Of a stretch of DNA of 64,000 bases, positions 46,070 to 56,873 are shown piece by piece. Below the pieces are notes generated by a model. It had not been told where the DNA came from. It saw only the letters and a list, made by a program, of their open reading frames with translations, and did not search any database. The DNA comes from Synaphobranchus kaupii. Its lineage: Eukaryota > Chordata > Actinopteri > Anguilliformes > Synaphobranchidae. The translations under genes and the position numbers were made by a program. Each line of letters begins with the position of its first letter. Position 1 is the first letter of the stretch. The stretch is from positions 72,075,495 through 72,139,494 of the forward strand of contig CM056383.1 in NCBI GenBank assembly GCA_029718625.1, given 5' to 3'.

Positions 46070-47755
46070 ATGGGAAGGGGAGATATATTATGATGCTCAA
46101 AACAGGCAAGCGTGTACGTAAATAAGGATTTGAGCAATGTTGACATGTGCAAGTATATTTGTTTATTCAACAAAAGTCTATCAAAGCTTGCAGAAACACA
46201 CTCCAGTATAACAATGCATATTATTTAAAAAAGTGCAGGTACGATTTTTAATTGCATTTGTGCTTATTTACAAATAAAATTTATATTGCACGTACAAATA
46301 TGCTTGGCTCCTTTTATTGAATTTGAAAAAAAACATTTAATTTATCTTCCAAAGGTTATTACTTAACTCTTTTTTAGTTATTTTCAGGTAAATGTATTTA
46401 TGCATGTTTATGGTAATCATACATAATGAATATGAATATTCTCCACATTATTCACACACTCATACCAGAAACTGTGAGGAAATATCCAATACCCAACCAA
46501 GCTCCATCAGAGTTTTGCTTTAAAACAATATTCATGTTTTATTTTCATTGTCTTGTTAGCTGAGACAATGAAATACCAGGCAGGACAAGTACAGGCCAAA
46601 CAACAGCAGCAAAGTAAGCAGAAATAAATATGAGAAAGCAACAGTTTGATCCGTTCATGTTATTTATGTTATTTCTGCTTTTTTATTCTTCTTTTATTCT
46701 TTTCCAATCCATGCATTTTTTCCAGAAATGAAATAGAACCATTCAATAAACAAGGCAGATTTTTTGGAAAAACATTCTTGAGTCACAATGGAGGGAAATG
46801 GTAACAAGATGAAAGCACCTTCAAAAAAATACAACTATTCCAGGCATTATAATAAGCAGAATTAAAATGCAAGTCATTTTGATTAAACTGGATTTTTTTT
46901 CTCTCATTCAGAGAAATTCAATTCTGCGTGCGAGAAACCATGAGAACCCATATGGGAAATGAGTCTCTGGTCTTAATCTCAAGAACAATATTATATTCTA
47001 CGATGCTCAATCTACAAGGGACATTCAAATAAAAATAATATAAATTATATTTTACAAAATATTTTCATGGCAACATGTTTTGGTCATCCAAGAGATTTGT
47101 ATGATGTAAAAACAATTTAATACTTTAAAGAGGATATAGCAGGCTGTCAGGTAGAATAATGCAGGGCCGTGATTTAAGATGCAGATCTGTTCTATTGCTC
47201 TTCATAACATTTGAAAAAACAAAACAGTAATACAAAAGCTAACACAGGCTTACATGTCCATTGTACTGATAGCTAAGCTCACACACTCTAAGGATCCATC
47301 AAGGTCTCTCTTCAGCTAAAGGAACAGCTGTGACTTCTACTAGCCTGATTGAAGGCAAAGAATGAGAGGAGAGAGAAGGAGAGAGGAGGAGATAGGAGGA
47401 GAGAGGTGGAGATAGGGGTGACCTGAAAAAAATGTGTTTCATTGTATGTTTACAAGCGTCTGTGTGTGGAACGTTGTGGATTGTCTGGTTTGACTTAAAA
47501 AAATAAAATAAAATAAACCTTTTGTATGGATTTAATGTTGTCTTGATTTTGGGTCTGTTTTGACACATGCTACTTTGAAAAGAAAAGTACAACACGTGGG
47601 CTGGCAACCATTCACCTGCAGCTGCACACACCTGTAGACCACACCTGCACAGCTGAGACCAAATAAAGAAACTAGCTAGCTAGTTAGCCACCGAAGGGCT
47701 AACTGCACTGTTGTTCCGGGTTACCTCTGTGATGTCACAGTAGTGTTACCTAAAA
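46070..47755. other. Intergenic DNA between crygm copies 2 and 3
   Basis: AT-rich with no exon found. The segment 46965-47117 is homologous to 62193-62355 inside intron 2 of the minus-strand crystallin gene. A GGAGA-rich purine run lies at 47365-47415. Confidence 0.45.
46965..47117 (+). repeat. Non-coding segment duplicated at 62193-62355
   Basis: Shared strings are 'tctggtcttaatctcaagaa', 'atattctac', 'gcaacatgt' and 'gccatccaaga/gtcatccaagag' in the same order and + orientation. Origin unknown: dispersed repeat or remnant of an ancient crystallin-locus duplication. Confidence 0.6.
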
Positions 47756-47756
47756 T

Positions 47757-47762
47757 GATGTG

Positions 47763-47800
<38 letters not shown>
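47757..47800. repeat. (GT)n microsatellite
   Basis: About 20 GT units with one GC interruption. Confidence 0.9.
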
Positions 47801-47801
<1 letters not shown>

Positions 47802-47889
47802 AGACTGTGCATAACAATAGATGGAATGCTAAGTGTAGATAAAATGCTTTGGGGATTCTCCACTGTTTAAGTCAAGCTGTGTTCTGGTC

Positions 47890-47975
47890 TGATGATGCAA
47901 AAAACCCTGATGAAGGCAGTCTGCTGCCGAAACTTGGCGAAATAAATGAATTCCATTGGAGACAAGTGTGTGACC
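47890..47975 (+). ncRNA. Degenerate hammerhead-like motif
   Basis: CTGATGA (47907-47913), stem II with five different base pairs (ggcag / ctgcc, loop tctg), then GAAAC (47929-47933), followed by 'ttggcgaaataaatg'. Compared with 38165-38200 the stem II sequence has changed in a compensatory way, but the ATG of stem III is missing, so it is probably inactive. It is followed by AATAAA, as in the palindrome arm. Confidence 0.4.
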
Positions 47976-48318
47976 TTTTCTTAGCAATTCTGATGACTAA
48001 TAAAAGTATGAATGTTTTCCCAGAATTGCCTGATCTCTCCTTTGAATCTATCTCTACATTATTAATTTACTTACACTCAATACATCTCATGGATGACTGT
48101 ACTGCATATTTATTCTCACTGATACCTTTCTCTGGTCCCATTAGAATTTCTATTAGAATTTCAACTCACATCCAAAACTTTTTGTCTATTAAACTACTGA
48201 ACAATTTAGAATCTGTCAAATTAATTGCATTGAATATGTGCCTACATTTTGAGCAATGGCCATTAAAAAAATGTTTTCCATCCTGCAAGATAATTGCAGA
48301 ATGGAAAAGAAGGAAGAC

Positions 48319-48326
48319 ACACGCAC

Positions 48327-48412
<86 letters not shown>
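48319..48412. repeat. (CA)n microsatellite, ~45 units
   Basis: An uninterrupted (CA)n tract with an ACGC-containing lead-in. The overlapping open frames (47849-48439 and others) are not genes. Confidence 0.97.
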
Positions 48413-48415
<3 letters not shown>

Positions 48416-48942
48416 ATGCAATTCAAGAGGATGCCCTAAAAGATTGGGGTATGAGAGAGAGAAGGTAGGTGTGGGAGATTTATAGTACCATAGTCCTGTT
48501 TAATCCTGAGAGGCGGGTCAGAGCGACAGGATGCAAGCCCAGGATTGCTGGGGCGGCTGCTTCCTGTCAGAGGGTTCCTATGACTCAGTGAGTCCAGGAA
48601 GACGTGGGTGGCATGACCATAAATTAAGTCTGTGTGGCAGCTCCAAAACCAACCAATAGGAGTCATTGATTTAGTGGAGCCAGGCGAATCTTAGGAACAG
48701 GCAAAGCAGGCAACTGCCTGGGGCCCGAAACATTGGGGCCGCCCCTGAGTAGGCTGTTTTAGGAGTTTTGGGTAACATGAAGGAAGTTGGTTAGAAGGGC
48801 CCCATGATGTCATTCAGTTTTATTCTCCAATCAAAGGTGAGAATATTGAAGATTCATGATGTCATTCGCTTTAATTCTCCAATCAAAAGTGTGAATATTT
48901 TTGCACTAACCACCCTTACTTGTTCCACACATTACATATTAT

Positions 48943-49162
48943 AGCCCTCCTATAAACCTGTAAATACTACATCTGTTATAGCCCTCCTATAAACCTGTAA
49001 ATACTACATCTGTTATAGCCCTCCTATAAACCTGTAAATACTACATCTGTTATAGCCCTCCTATAAACCTGTAAATACTACATCTGTTATAGCCCTCCTA
49101 TAAACCTGTAAATACTACATCTATTATAGCCCTCCTATAAACCTGTAAATACTACATCTGTT
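48943..49162. repeat. 37-bp minisatellite, ~6 copies
   Basis: Unit 'gttatagccctcctataaac' plus 'ctgtaaatactacatct', nearly identical copies. Contiguous repeats without spacers, so not CRISPR. Confidence 0.95.
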
Positions 49163-49164
49163 GG

Positions 49165-49960
49165 CATTAAAACCTCCAGCTCGCCTTTTCCAACTGTCAT
49201 AATGCAGTCATCCGCCTTCATTCATTATTTATTCATAAAATAGGCAATAAACTACACAACAATTTTGTGCGTCATTTACAGAACAGTACTATGCTCTGTT
49301 TGGAAAATGTTTTGAAGACCCTCATTAACGGTGAGCTCATGCAGTTTTATTTGCTATAATGGATGGATAATATATTTACTGTGTAGGCTATGGTACGCAA
49401 GGTTAGCAAAGGACAGAAGATAGGGTCAGCTAATGTGGCTGTCGTTCTCAGTCAATTAACTTCACAGAATGACATTTGTCTTTATAATGCATCATTTTCA
49501 CAACAAAAACAAATTATCTCACCGTGTAGTTCCTGGGATTGAGCTAATATTTGAACATTCTGAGGCCGTAAACAGGAACAATACCTGAAACCTATTTGAT
49601 GCGTGATGGCGAAACACATTGAGAGAACCCACAACACAAAACAGAATAACTGCTGTTTCCCACCACAGATACATTAAAAACAGACAGTACAAGCCCGGGT
49701 GGACAGAGGAGCTGCTTTTTGAATGGCTATGACAGATGTCACTCGAGGTTCTGCTGACGCGACACAATGCCCACTGCGGCTCCCCGAGTACAGTAGCCTT
49801 CACCCACAATTGTGATGAACATGTGAAAAGTGAGCGTAGAACAATAACTCACGAAAGGCCGCAACTATGCACGACCAGATTTGTTTTTTAAACCCCTGAT
49901 GCTAGAAGGGTTTGATTTGAATGACAATACTTTATGCTGCGCAATCACACGGCTGTTTTT
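49165..49960. other. 5' flank of crygm copy 3
   Basis: No exon recognised. Confidence 0.4.
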
Positions 49961-49964
49961 TTAT

Positions 49965-49972
49965 TATAAAAG
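49965..49972 (+). promoter_or_regulatory. TATA box of crygm copy 3
   Basis: TATAAAAG lies 74-80 bp upstream of the two candidate ATGs; the leader contains a (GA)n purine tract. Confidence 0.75.
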
Positions 49973-50038
49973 GACAGAGCTTCACAGAGAGAGAGACAGG
50001 GAGGAACGGAATTGAGTTTTCACCAGCCCAGCGTAACC

Positions 50039-51413
50039 ATGACGATGGGAAAGGTAAAGGCTAAAGTCCAAATGTGTCTTTATAACATTATTAAATAAGC
50101 TTTTTACTTTCTGTCTGATGACTTGTATTATTTGTTTATTTATTTATTTTTGCATTTGTAATGATGATATTTGAATCCATACATGTTCCTTTATTGCAGA
50201 TCATCTTCTACGAGGACAGGAACTTCGGCGGTCGGCACCACGAGTGCATGAGCGACTGTGCCGATCTCCACTCCTACTTCAACCGCTGCAACTCCATCCG
50301 GGTGGAGAGCGGCTGCTTCATGATCTACGAGCGCCCCAACTACATGGGCCACCAGTACTTCCTGAGGAGGGGCGAGTACGCCGACTGCCAGCGCATGATG
50401 GGGATGACTGACTGCGTCAGGTCCTGCCGTATGATCCCCATGGTAAGATGTGGATTCCCTTTCTGAGGGGGTAGGGGAGGGGGGATTATAAGAAAACATA
50501 GCATTCCAACAGCTAGTGGTCCGTTGGGAATGCTGACCAAACACTCACTTCCATTAAGGAATTGTAAAACAGGTTGAAATTTGAATGCCATTTTCCTTGT
50601 GTCATTTATTTATTTATTTAAATGGGACAAGTACAAAGAACATTGGCAGTTGCCAGGGCAGTGTCCGATGCATTGTACACATGTATATACCTCAAGCTAA
50701 TTTCTAACATTAGTCCCTTGATGGAAATTCATTAACAGAAACAGTTTCACTCTCGTGGGAAGTTTACAAATTTTGATGGTGGCAGGTAAAGTTTTTCACA
50801 TATTCATATTGAAATTGTAAGGTTTTCAATATAATGTTTTTTTATTTTTAGCTTTGTTTAAAATATAACATTTTTTAAATCAGAATTAATATATATTTCT
50901 GGCCAGTCTATTCCTGCTTCTTGCATGGTTTATGGTTTCCAATGGGCTATATGGAGGAAGGACTGCGTAATTACAATGTTATAGATGAACATTATAGTGC
51001 TATAATTTACACTTCCTGCAATCTGCAGTCAAAGGACTGCATGCATAATATACGGATGAAAAATCCTGTACCCCCAAAAATACATTGGTCTGTTGCTCCC
51101 CTGACCTAACTGCTTGTACGCACTGGATCTCCTGCAGTACCGCGGGAACTACCGCATGAGGCTGTACGAGCGCTCGGACATGGGTGGTCAGATGATGGAG
51201 CTGATGGACGACTGCCCGAACGTCATGGACCGCTTCCACATGTCCGACATCCACTCCTGCAACGTGATGGACGGCCACTGGCTGATGTACGAGCAGGCCA
51301 ACTACAGGGGGCGCCACTACTACCTGAGGCCCGGCGAGTACCGCCGCTACAGTGACTGGGGTGGCATGAGCCCCCGGATCGGCTCTCTGCGACGCATCAC
51401 CGATTTCAACTAG
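50039..51413 (+). CDS. crygm: Gamma-M crystallin, copy 3
   Basis: Exons: 50039-50053, 50200-50442 (243 nt) and 51138-51413 (276 nt). Exon 1 has two in-frame ATGs: 50039 gives Met-Thr-Met-Gly-Lys (177 residues) and 50045 gives the usual Met-Gly-Lys (175). The first has the better context (ACCATGA), so I start there. The Greek-key motifs are all intact, including [11 protein letters not shown] with the glycine lost in copy 1. The N domain has Phe/Met in place of Trp (CFMIYE, RMMGM); the C domain keeps HWLMYE and DWGGM. The C-terminus is TDFN. It is nearly identical to copy 1 across both coding exons while introns 1 and 2 differ in length and sequence, which suggests recent duplication with coding-exon conservation or gene conversion. 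PolyA signal at 51446. Confidence 0.93.
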
Positions 51414-51479
51414 GACAACAATTTCCCCACTGTGTCTCTGTACCCAATAAACCTGGATGTCTAAGAAAAAAAAACTCTG

Positions 51480-52395
51480 TCTGTGTGGCTTTTATGGCAA
51501 AGTGGCTGGAAAAAAACCCATTCGATGATGGAATAATGTAATTGTCAATGTTATGGAGAGAGAGGAAATTGAGGAAACTGCTCTTTAGTTTAATTATTTG
51601 GCTCCACCTGCTTTCTGAAGGCAGAAAAAAAACATTTATTATGATAATTAAGAGGCTTGATTTCATACAAAGGGCACAACTAGCAGTAAGCACATTTTGT
51701 GGCTCTGATGTGTATCAGCCAAAACAGTTGCACTCAGGTACAATGTAAGTAAGGACCAGAATATTTGAATCCTCCTTAAGTAAAATCAATGAGTCCTTCT
51801 CCTTATGTTCTGCTAAAGTACAAATGGATGATTTTTACTTAAGGAGAGCATAGCACTTACATTAATCATTCTGTTAATGCAACAAAAACAACAACAACAT
51901 TGTTTTAGCCAAGGTTTATCGCTACTAAGCATGGTTTTAGCTATCTATACTCCCCACTCACTTTGCACGGACTGTATTGACCAGTCTCTGCGTTAATGAG
52001 CTCAAAACACAGTGTAGTTATTGAACTGTACAACATGTCCACGGTGAGGTGGCCTCCCATGGATACAGTTTCTTCTTTATTCAGTGTCTTTGGGCCCCAC
52101 AAACCGACCCTGCAAAAACAAAAACGTTTTCCAGTGCGTGCCACTGACAGGATTAAGGCAATGAATCGCAGCTGAATCTGTCCATACCATGAGAGTAAAA
52201 CCAGTGTAGAATACTGCTGACTGGAAACACCATTGAACACAGCACACAATGATGAGTGTCCCTACACACCCTCTCACAGGCCTCGATAAAAGCAGACCAT
52301 TGCTTCATAAATTAGCCCATAATTACATAGCCACAATTGCAGTACATAAAGCAGACGATAAGACGCACTGGATTGTGCTCGTTAGGGCCAGTTTT
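51480..52395. other. Intergenic DNA, nothing recognised
   Basis: Between the copy-3 polyA site and the 22-bp array; short ORFs only. Confidence 0.4.
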
Positions 52396-52399
52396 ATGC

Positions 52400-53345
52400 T
52401 ACAGACGCCATTATCCCATGTTACAGACGTCATTATCCCATGCTACAGACGTCATTATCCCATGCTACAGACGCCATTATCCCATGCTACAGACGCCATT
52501 ATCCCATGCTACAGACGCCATTATCCCATGCTACAGACGCCATTATCCCATGTTACAGATGCCATTATCCCATGTTACAGACGCCATTATCCCATGCTAC
52601 AGACGCCATTATCCCATGCTACAGACGCCATTATCCCATGCTACAGACGCCATTATCCCATGTTACAGACGCCATTATCCCATGCTACAGACGCCATTAT
52701 CCCACGCTACAGACGCCATTATCCCATGTTACAGACGCCATTATCCCATGCTACAGATGCCATTATCCCATGTTACAGACGCCATTATCCCATGTTACAG
52801 ACGCCATTATCCCATGTTACAGACGCCATTATCCCATGCTACAGACGTCATTATCCCATGCTACAGACGCCATTATCCCATGTTACAGACGCCATTATCC
52901 CATGTTACAAACGCCATTATCCCATGTTACAGATGCCATTATCCCATGTTACAGACGCCATTATCCCATGCTACAGACGCCATTATCCCATGCTACAGAC
53001 GCCATTATCCCATGCTACAGACGCCATTATCCCATGTTACAGACGCCATTATCCCATGTTACAGACGCCATTATCCCATGTTACAGACGCCATTATCCCA
53101 TGCTACAGACGCCATTATCCCATGCTACAGACGCCATTATCCCATGCTACAGACGCCATTATCCCATGCTACAGACGCCATTATCCCATGCTACAGACGC
53201 CATTATCCCATGTTACAGACGCCATTATCCCATGCTACAAACACCATTATCCCATGCTACAGACGCCATTATCCCATGCTACAGACGCCATTATCCCATG
53301 TTACAGACGCCATTATCCCATGCTACAAACGACATTATCCCATGT
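52400..53345. repeat. Large 22-bp minisatellite, ~43 copies
   Basis: Unit 'cattatcccatgctacagac' plus 'gc' with C/T and G/A variants (gctac/gttac, gacgc/gatgc). As 22 is not a multiple of three and no register has a stop, three long ORFs (up to 396 codons) cross it; they are artefacts of the period. Confidence 0.97.
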
Positions 53346-53654
53346 CCTGTGTTTTCTTAGGTGCACTGGTGTTTTTGTTCTTGTGGCATCAGTAGTTCCA
53401 TATGAACATAAATATATGAACATAAAGCTCCTCTTATAAGCAAACTGAGGCTCCTTCACATGTAGAGAGGGAGGTAGGACAGTGTTGCATAGTAGCATTG
53501 TCTCTGTTATAGTATCGCTTGTAAGAGTACCAGAAAATAAGATATCAAGACATCAAGTTTTTTGATGTTGTTGGGTCACAGACATCAGGAAGTCACGGCA
53601 TGCAAAGGATATGCGACCAAATATTAAAAATTTGAAAGCACAGTCAAACTTCTG

Positions 53655-53866
53655 ACCCACTGGAATTGTGATATCGTGAATTAAAAGTCAAATAACCTGT
53701 CTGTAAACAATTGTTGGAAAAATTACTTGTGTCATGCACAAAGTAGATGTCCTAACTGACTTGCCAACACTATAGTTTGCTAACATGAAATCTGTGGAGT
53801 GGTTAAAAATGAGTTTTAATGACTTCAACCTAAGTGTATGTAAACATCCGACTTCAACTGTATATT
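53655..53866. mobile_element. 3' end of a Tss/Sleeping-Beauty-type Tc1 element
   Basis: 'gagttttaatgacttcaacc' followed by 'taagtgtatgtaaacatccg' and 'acttcaactgta' is the diverged terminal IR/DR of salmonid-type Tc1 transposons. The preceding 'ctgacccactggaattgtga' belongs to the same 3' region. No transposase remains. Confidence 0.8.
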
Positions 53867-54220
53867 GTATGAAAAATCACAGCACTTAGACGTATAGTAA
53901 CATGAAAGGAGAGGCTGTTGGTTTTTAAGCTTTGCCTGTTTGCATGTGTGTTGTATGCAAATTAATAAAGGGAATGAATGTAACACATTTCTGTTATGTA
54001 AAATATTTTATGTAAAAGAGAGGGTCCATAGTGTTCTATATATATTATGTCTTGTATGTGTGGATGCCATACTAGTCTTTTCTTTTCATGTCAAAACACC
54101 AAACTTGTAATTATTTATGCTTTTTTTCAAATACAGAATGAATTTGTATAACAATACTTTGTTTGTCAAGAGGTGTTGTAAAAAGCTCAGAGGACACATA
54201 TAATCTCTCCAACAGAGACC

Positions 54221-54670
54221 ATGGGGAAGGTAGGATTTTTTTTTTGCCTGGTTTTTATTTGCTTTGTGATTACAAACTGTATATCTCACCATATGTAATC
54301 TACACAGACCTTATTATTTGTACCACCCTTTTTAAAATGTATTAAGAGCTAATAGTTAACAAGTTTAGGTTTTCCAAATTCAAATTCAAATTTATTTAGA
54401 GCTAAAGAGCATTTCCTCATTCGCCAGATAATTTTTTAGGAGGACAGGAATTTCCAAGGCCATAGCTATGAGAGCAGCAATGGCTGCACAGATCTCCACT
54501 CCAACTTCAGCTGGTGCAACTCCGTCCGGGTTGAGAGCGGCAGCTTCATGATCTACGAGTGCTCCAACTACACGGGCCACCAGTACTTCCTGGGGAGGGG
54601 CGAGTACCCCGAATATCAGCGATGGATGGGGTTCAGCAGCTGTGTTAGGTCCTGCCGAATGATTCAATGT
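54221..54670 (+). pseudogene. Gamma-crystallin pseudogene (copy 4): stop in exon 2, no exon 3
   Basis: Exon 1 survives as ATG GGG AAG/GTAGGA (54221-54229) and exon 2 is recognisable at 54428-54667. The fourth codon of exon 2, Tyr in all intact genes, is the stop TAG at 54437-54439. Downstream the frame still reads [31 protein letters not shown] and [15 protein letters not shown], with several unusual replacements (ECSNYTG for ERPNYMG). The exon is 240 nt, one codon short (Pro missing near the end), and lacks a GT donor at its boundary. No exon 3 is seen before the next gene. The QG, RVESGS and RWMGF signatures resemble the minus-strand copy 6 more than copies 1-3. Unprocessed, as intron 1 is retained. 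Confidence 0.88.
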
Positions 54671-54699
54671 TTTCCTCGTATGTTTTAACCACATGCACA

Positions 54700-56800
54700 A
54701 GAATTTCCACACCTTTATAAACTTATTGATTGCTTACATTTCAGAATATTGCAAATCTGTAATGTAAAGTTTGATTTAAAGTGCCTGAAAATCCCCAAAG
54801 GGCAATCGATAAAAAGTACTAGCTTCCTGTAAAGTGCATGTGTAGCAAAACTCATGTTGATTTAAAGGATGCTCATAAGCTAAAGGGTAACACCTCTATC
54901 TACATACAGTACAGTAATGCTGATTTGTAGATTTGCCTCACACTGCAGCAAAATACCATGAATAGTCTCTTCTTAATTTGTGATAGCAACATATTTCATA
55001 AGATAGTTAAAATGAGAGAGCCTGGAAAACCACAAACTGAAATAAAAATGGAATGGTTTAAATGAAAAGCTTTTATAACATTTATTTGGCTTTTGAAGAT
55101 GGACACAACACTCGTTTTTATATCAGTATCAGTGTAGCAGTTTTTAATGTATACTGAGTAACAGTTTACAATTCACAGTGTATGCACCCTCATAAGACTA
55201 TGAAACATGTTAAATATACTTACAGGGCCATGCAGAGACCTTTTGAGTGGCAGGTACTCAAAGTGAGAAAATGGCACACCAACCTAGAAAAACCTTGATA
55301 AAACTAGTTCTACTACACCCAGTTATTGTACAGGATATATTCCACCAAAATTAATTAATGACAATTAATGACAGCAACAATAATAATACAAATACAAATT
55401 TTTTAAAATCAAATCAAAAGGGGTAGTAGACAGTTCACACCCCCCTACAGGGGGGAAGCAGAGATGATTACAAATAGAGATGGGATTCACAGTGCGGATG
55501 GTGGGCATTCAAACCCCCGGCTACATGCTGAAATATGTATATAGGTTGGCAGCCGATATATATAACTAGCAATACATTTTTATACTGAGAACAATAAAAT
55601 GGCAAGAAAAATAAAAAAATATTTATTAAAATTAAAAAAGTAAAAATGAGTACAGTGGTAGTAGAGAGGTAGTTCTTAGATTTCTTTGAAAAGTATCCAC
55701 AGAGTCAGTCAGATGCTCTCTGATCCAAAGGAAGCCTTTTCCACAGTCTGGGGCCATATAAGCTAAAAGCAGACATACATTTTAGTCCTAGATTGTGGGG
55801 TGGACAATAGGAGAGAATCTGAGGATCTGAGAGCTCTGACAGGAACATATTTTACTGAAAGATCATTTAAGCAGTGATGGGACAGGAACATATTTTACTA
55901 AAAGATCATTTAAGTAGTGATGGGACAGGAACATATTTTACTAAAAGATCATTTAAGTAGTGATGGGCAAGTCCACACATAGCCTTAAAAATCAAGAGCA
56001 CCTTAAAATCTATTTTATAACATTGAAAAACCTCTAACAGCAATAAATTCAACAGGCAATGTAATGATTTTAAAATAGGCGTGATTTCCTAGTTTTAGAT
56101 TTTCCTTGGCAAACAAATAAAATATTTGCTCCATCGAGAAATCTTAATACATTTTGAATCGAAAGTGAAGTAAAATAGAGATTTCTGACAGGACAGTCCA
56201 GAGTCTTATAAGCTGTATATTGCTAAATTACACTCAACAGTCAGTACAGGTGTAACGTGGGAACAGGTGTGCTTGTGAATCCCAGTTTCTATATCTACAT
56301 CAGTCACAACCATGAGCTATGAGAACAATACTCCACTCGGCTGCTATTTTAATGCGTTGTAATCAGTGCCATTATCATTTATTGATAGAAAACAGGGATT
56401 GGACCACTCTGCTTAACACTGAAATAAATGATGTCGGAAAAAGGACATTGCTATCACAACACTGCCATTGATTGTGCGTATCACATGTAACAATTTTAAC
56501 CTTTTCTTTTTGTTGTATTCTGGGATATTAATGAAATCCCTTAGTAAGAGCAACGATTGCCTTGATTTGGAAACCTTTACAGAGTTTGCATAATAATTTA
56601 ACAGTACGCTTGGAACATTCTGACGTTTAACAAAAGGTATGCTTACGAGCCAGTGGCCAAAGCAACCGAACAGGGCCAGTAATGTAAACGGGTGGCCACC
56701 ATTGTTACAATTTGTTTGACCCTGTTCAGCGAAATACATTCTGCCCACTCAACAGTTCCAACCATTTGAATAACAACACAAGATGGGAGGACGTTTTGTT
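54700..56800. other. Intergenic DNA with a 46-bp triplication
   Basis: AT-rich with no crystallin exon 3. Three tandem copies of 'gggacaggaacatattttac' plus 'taaaagatcatttaagtagtgat' occur at about 55840-55968. The rest shows nothing recognised. Confidence 0.5.
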
Positions 56801-56811
56801 TTCTTGTTTCC

Positions 56812-56819
56812 TATATAAA
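56812..56819 (+). promoter_or_regulatory. TATA box of crygm copy 5
   Basis: TATATAAA lies 62 bp upstream of the Met-Gly-Lys ATG. Transcription would start near 56842, so the in-frame ATG at 56844 is unlikely to be used. Confidence 0.75.
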
Positions 56820-56873
56820 CGGCAGGCGTACCGCAACTTGGACATGCCAGCTCAACAACAGCAAACCTCCAAA

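Noticed and set aside
47849..48439. 196-codon ORF
   Set aside because: It combines the hammerhead-like repeat, anonymous AT-rich DNA and a (CA)n tract; no family resemblance.
48943..49162. Regular repeats considered as a CRISPR array
   Set aside because: Units are contiguous with no unique spacers, and the genome is a vertebrate.
52249..53439. 396-codon open frame and two overlapping long frames
   Set aside because: They are produced by the 22-bp tandem array, which has no stop in any register. No homology, no non-repeat core.
56844..56873. Upstream in-frame ATG giving a 10-residue extension of crygm copy 5
   Set aside because: It lies at the expected transcription start, about 30 bp from the TATA box. 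All family members begin Met-Gly-Lys.
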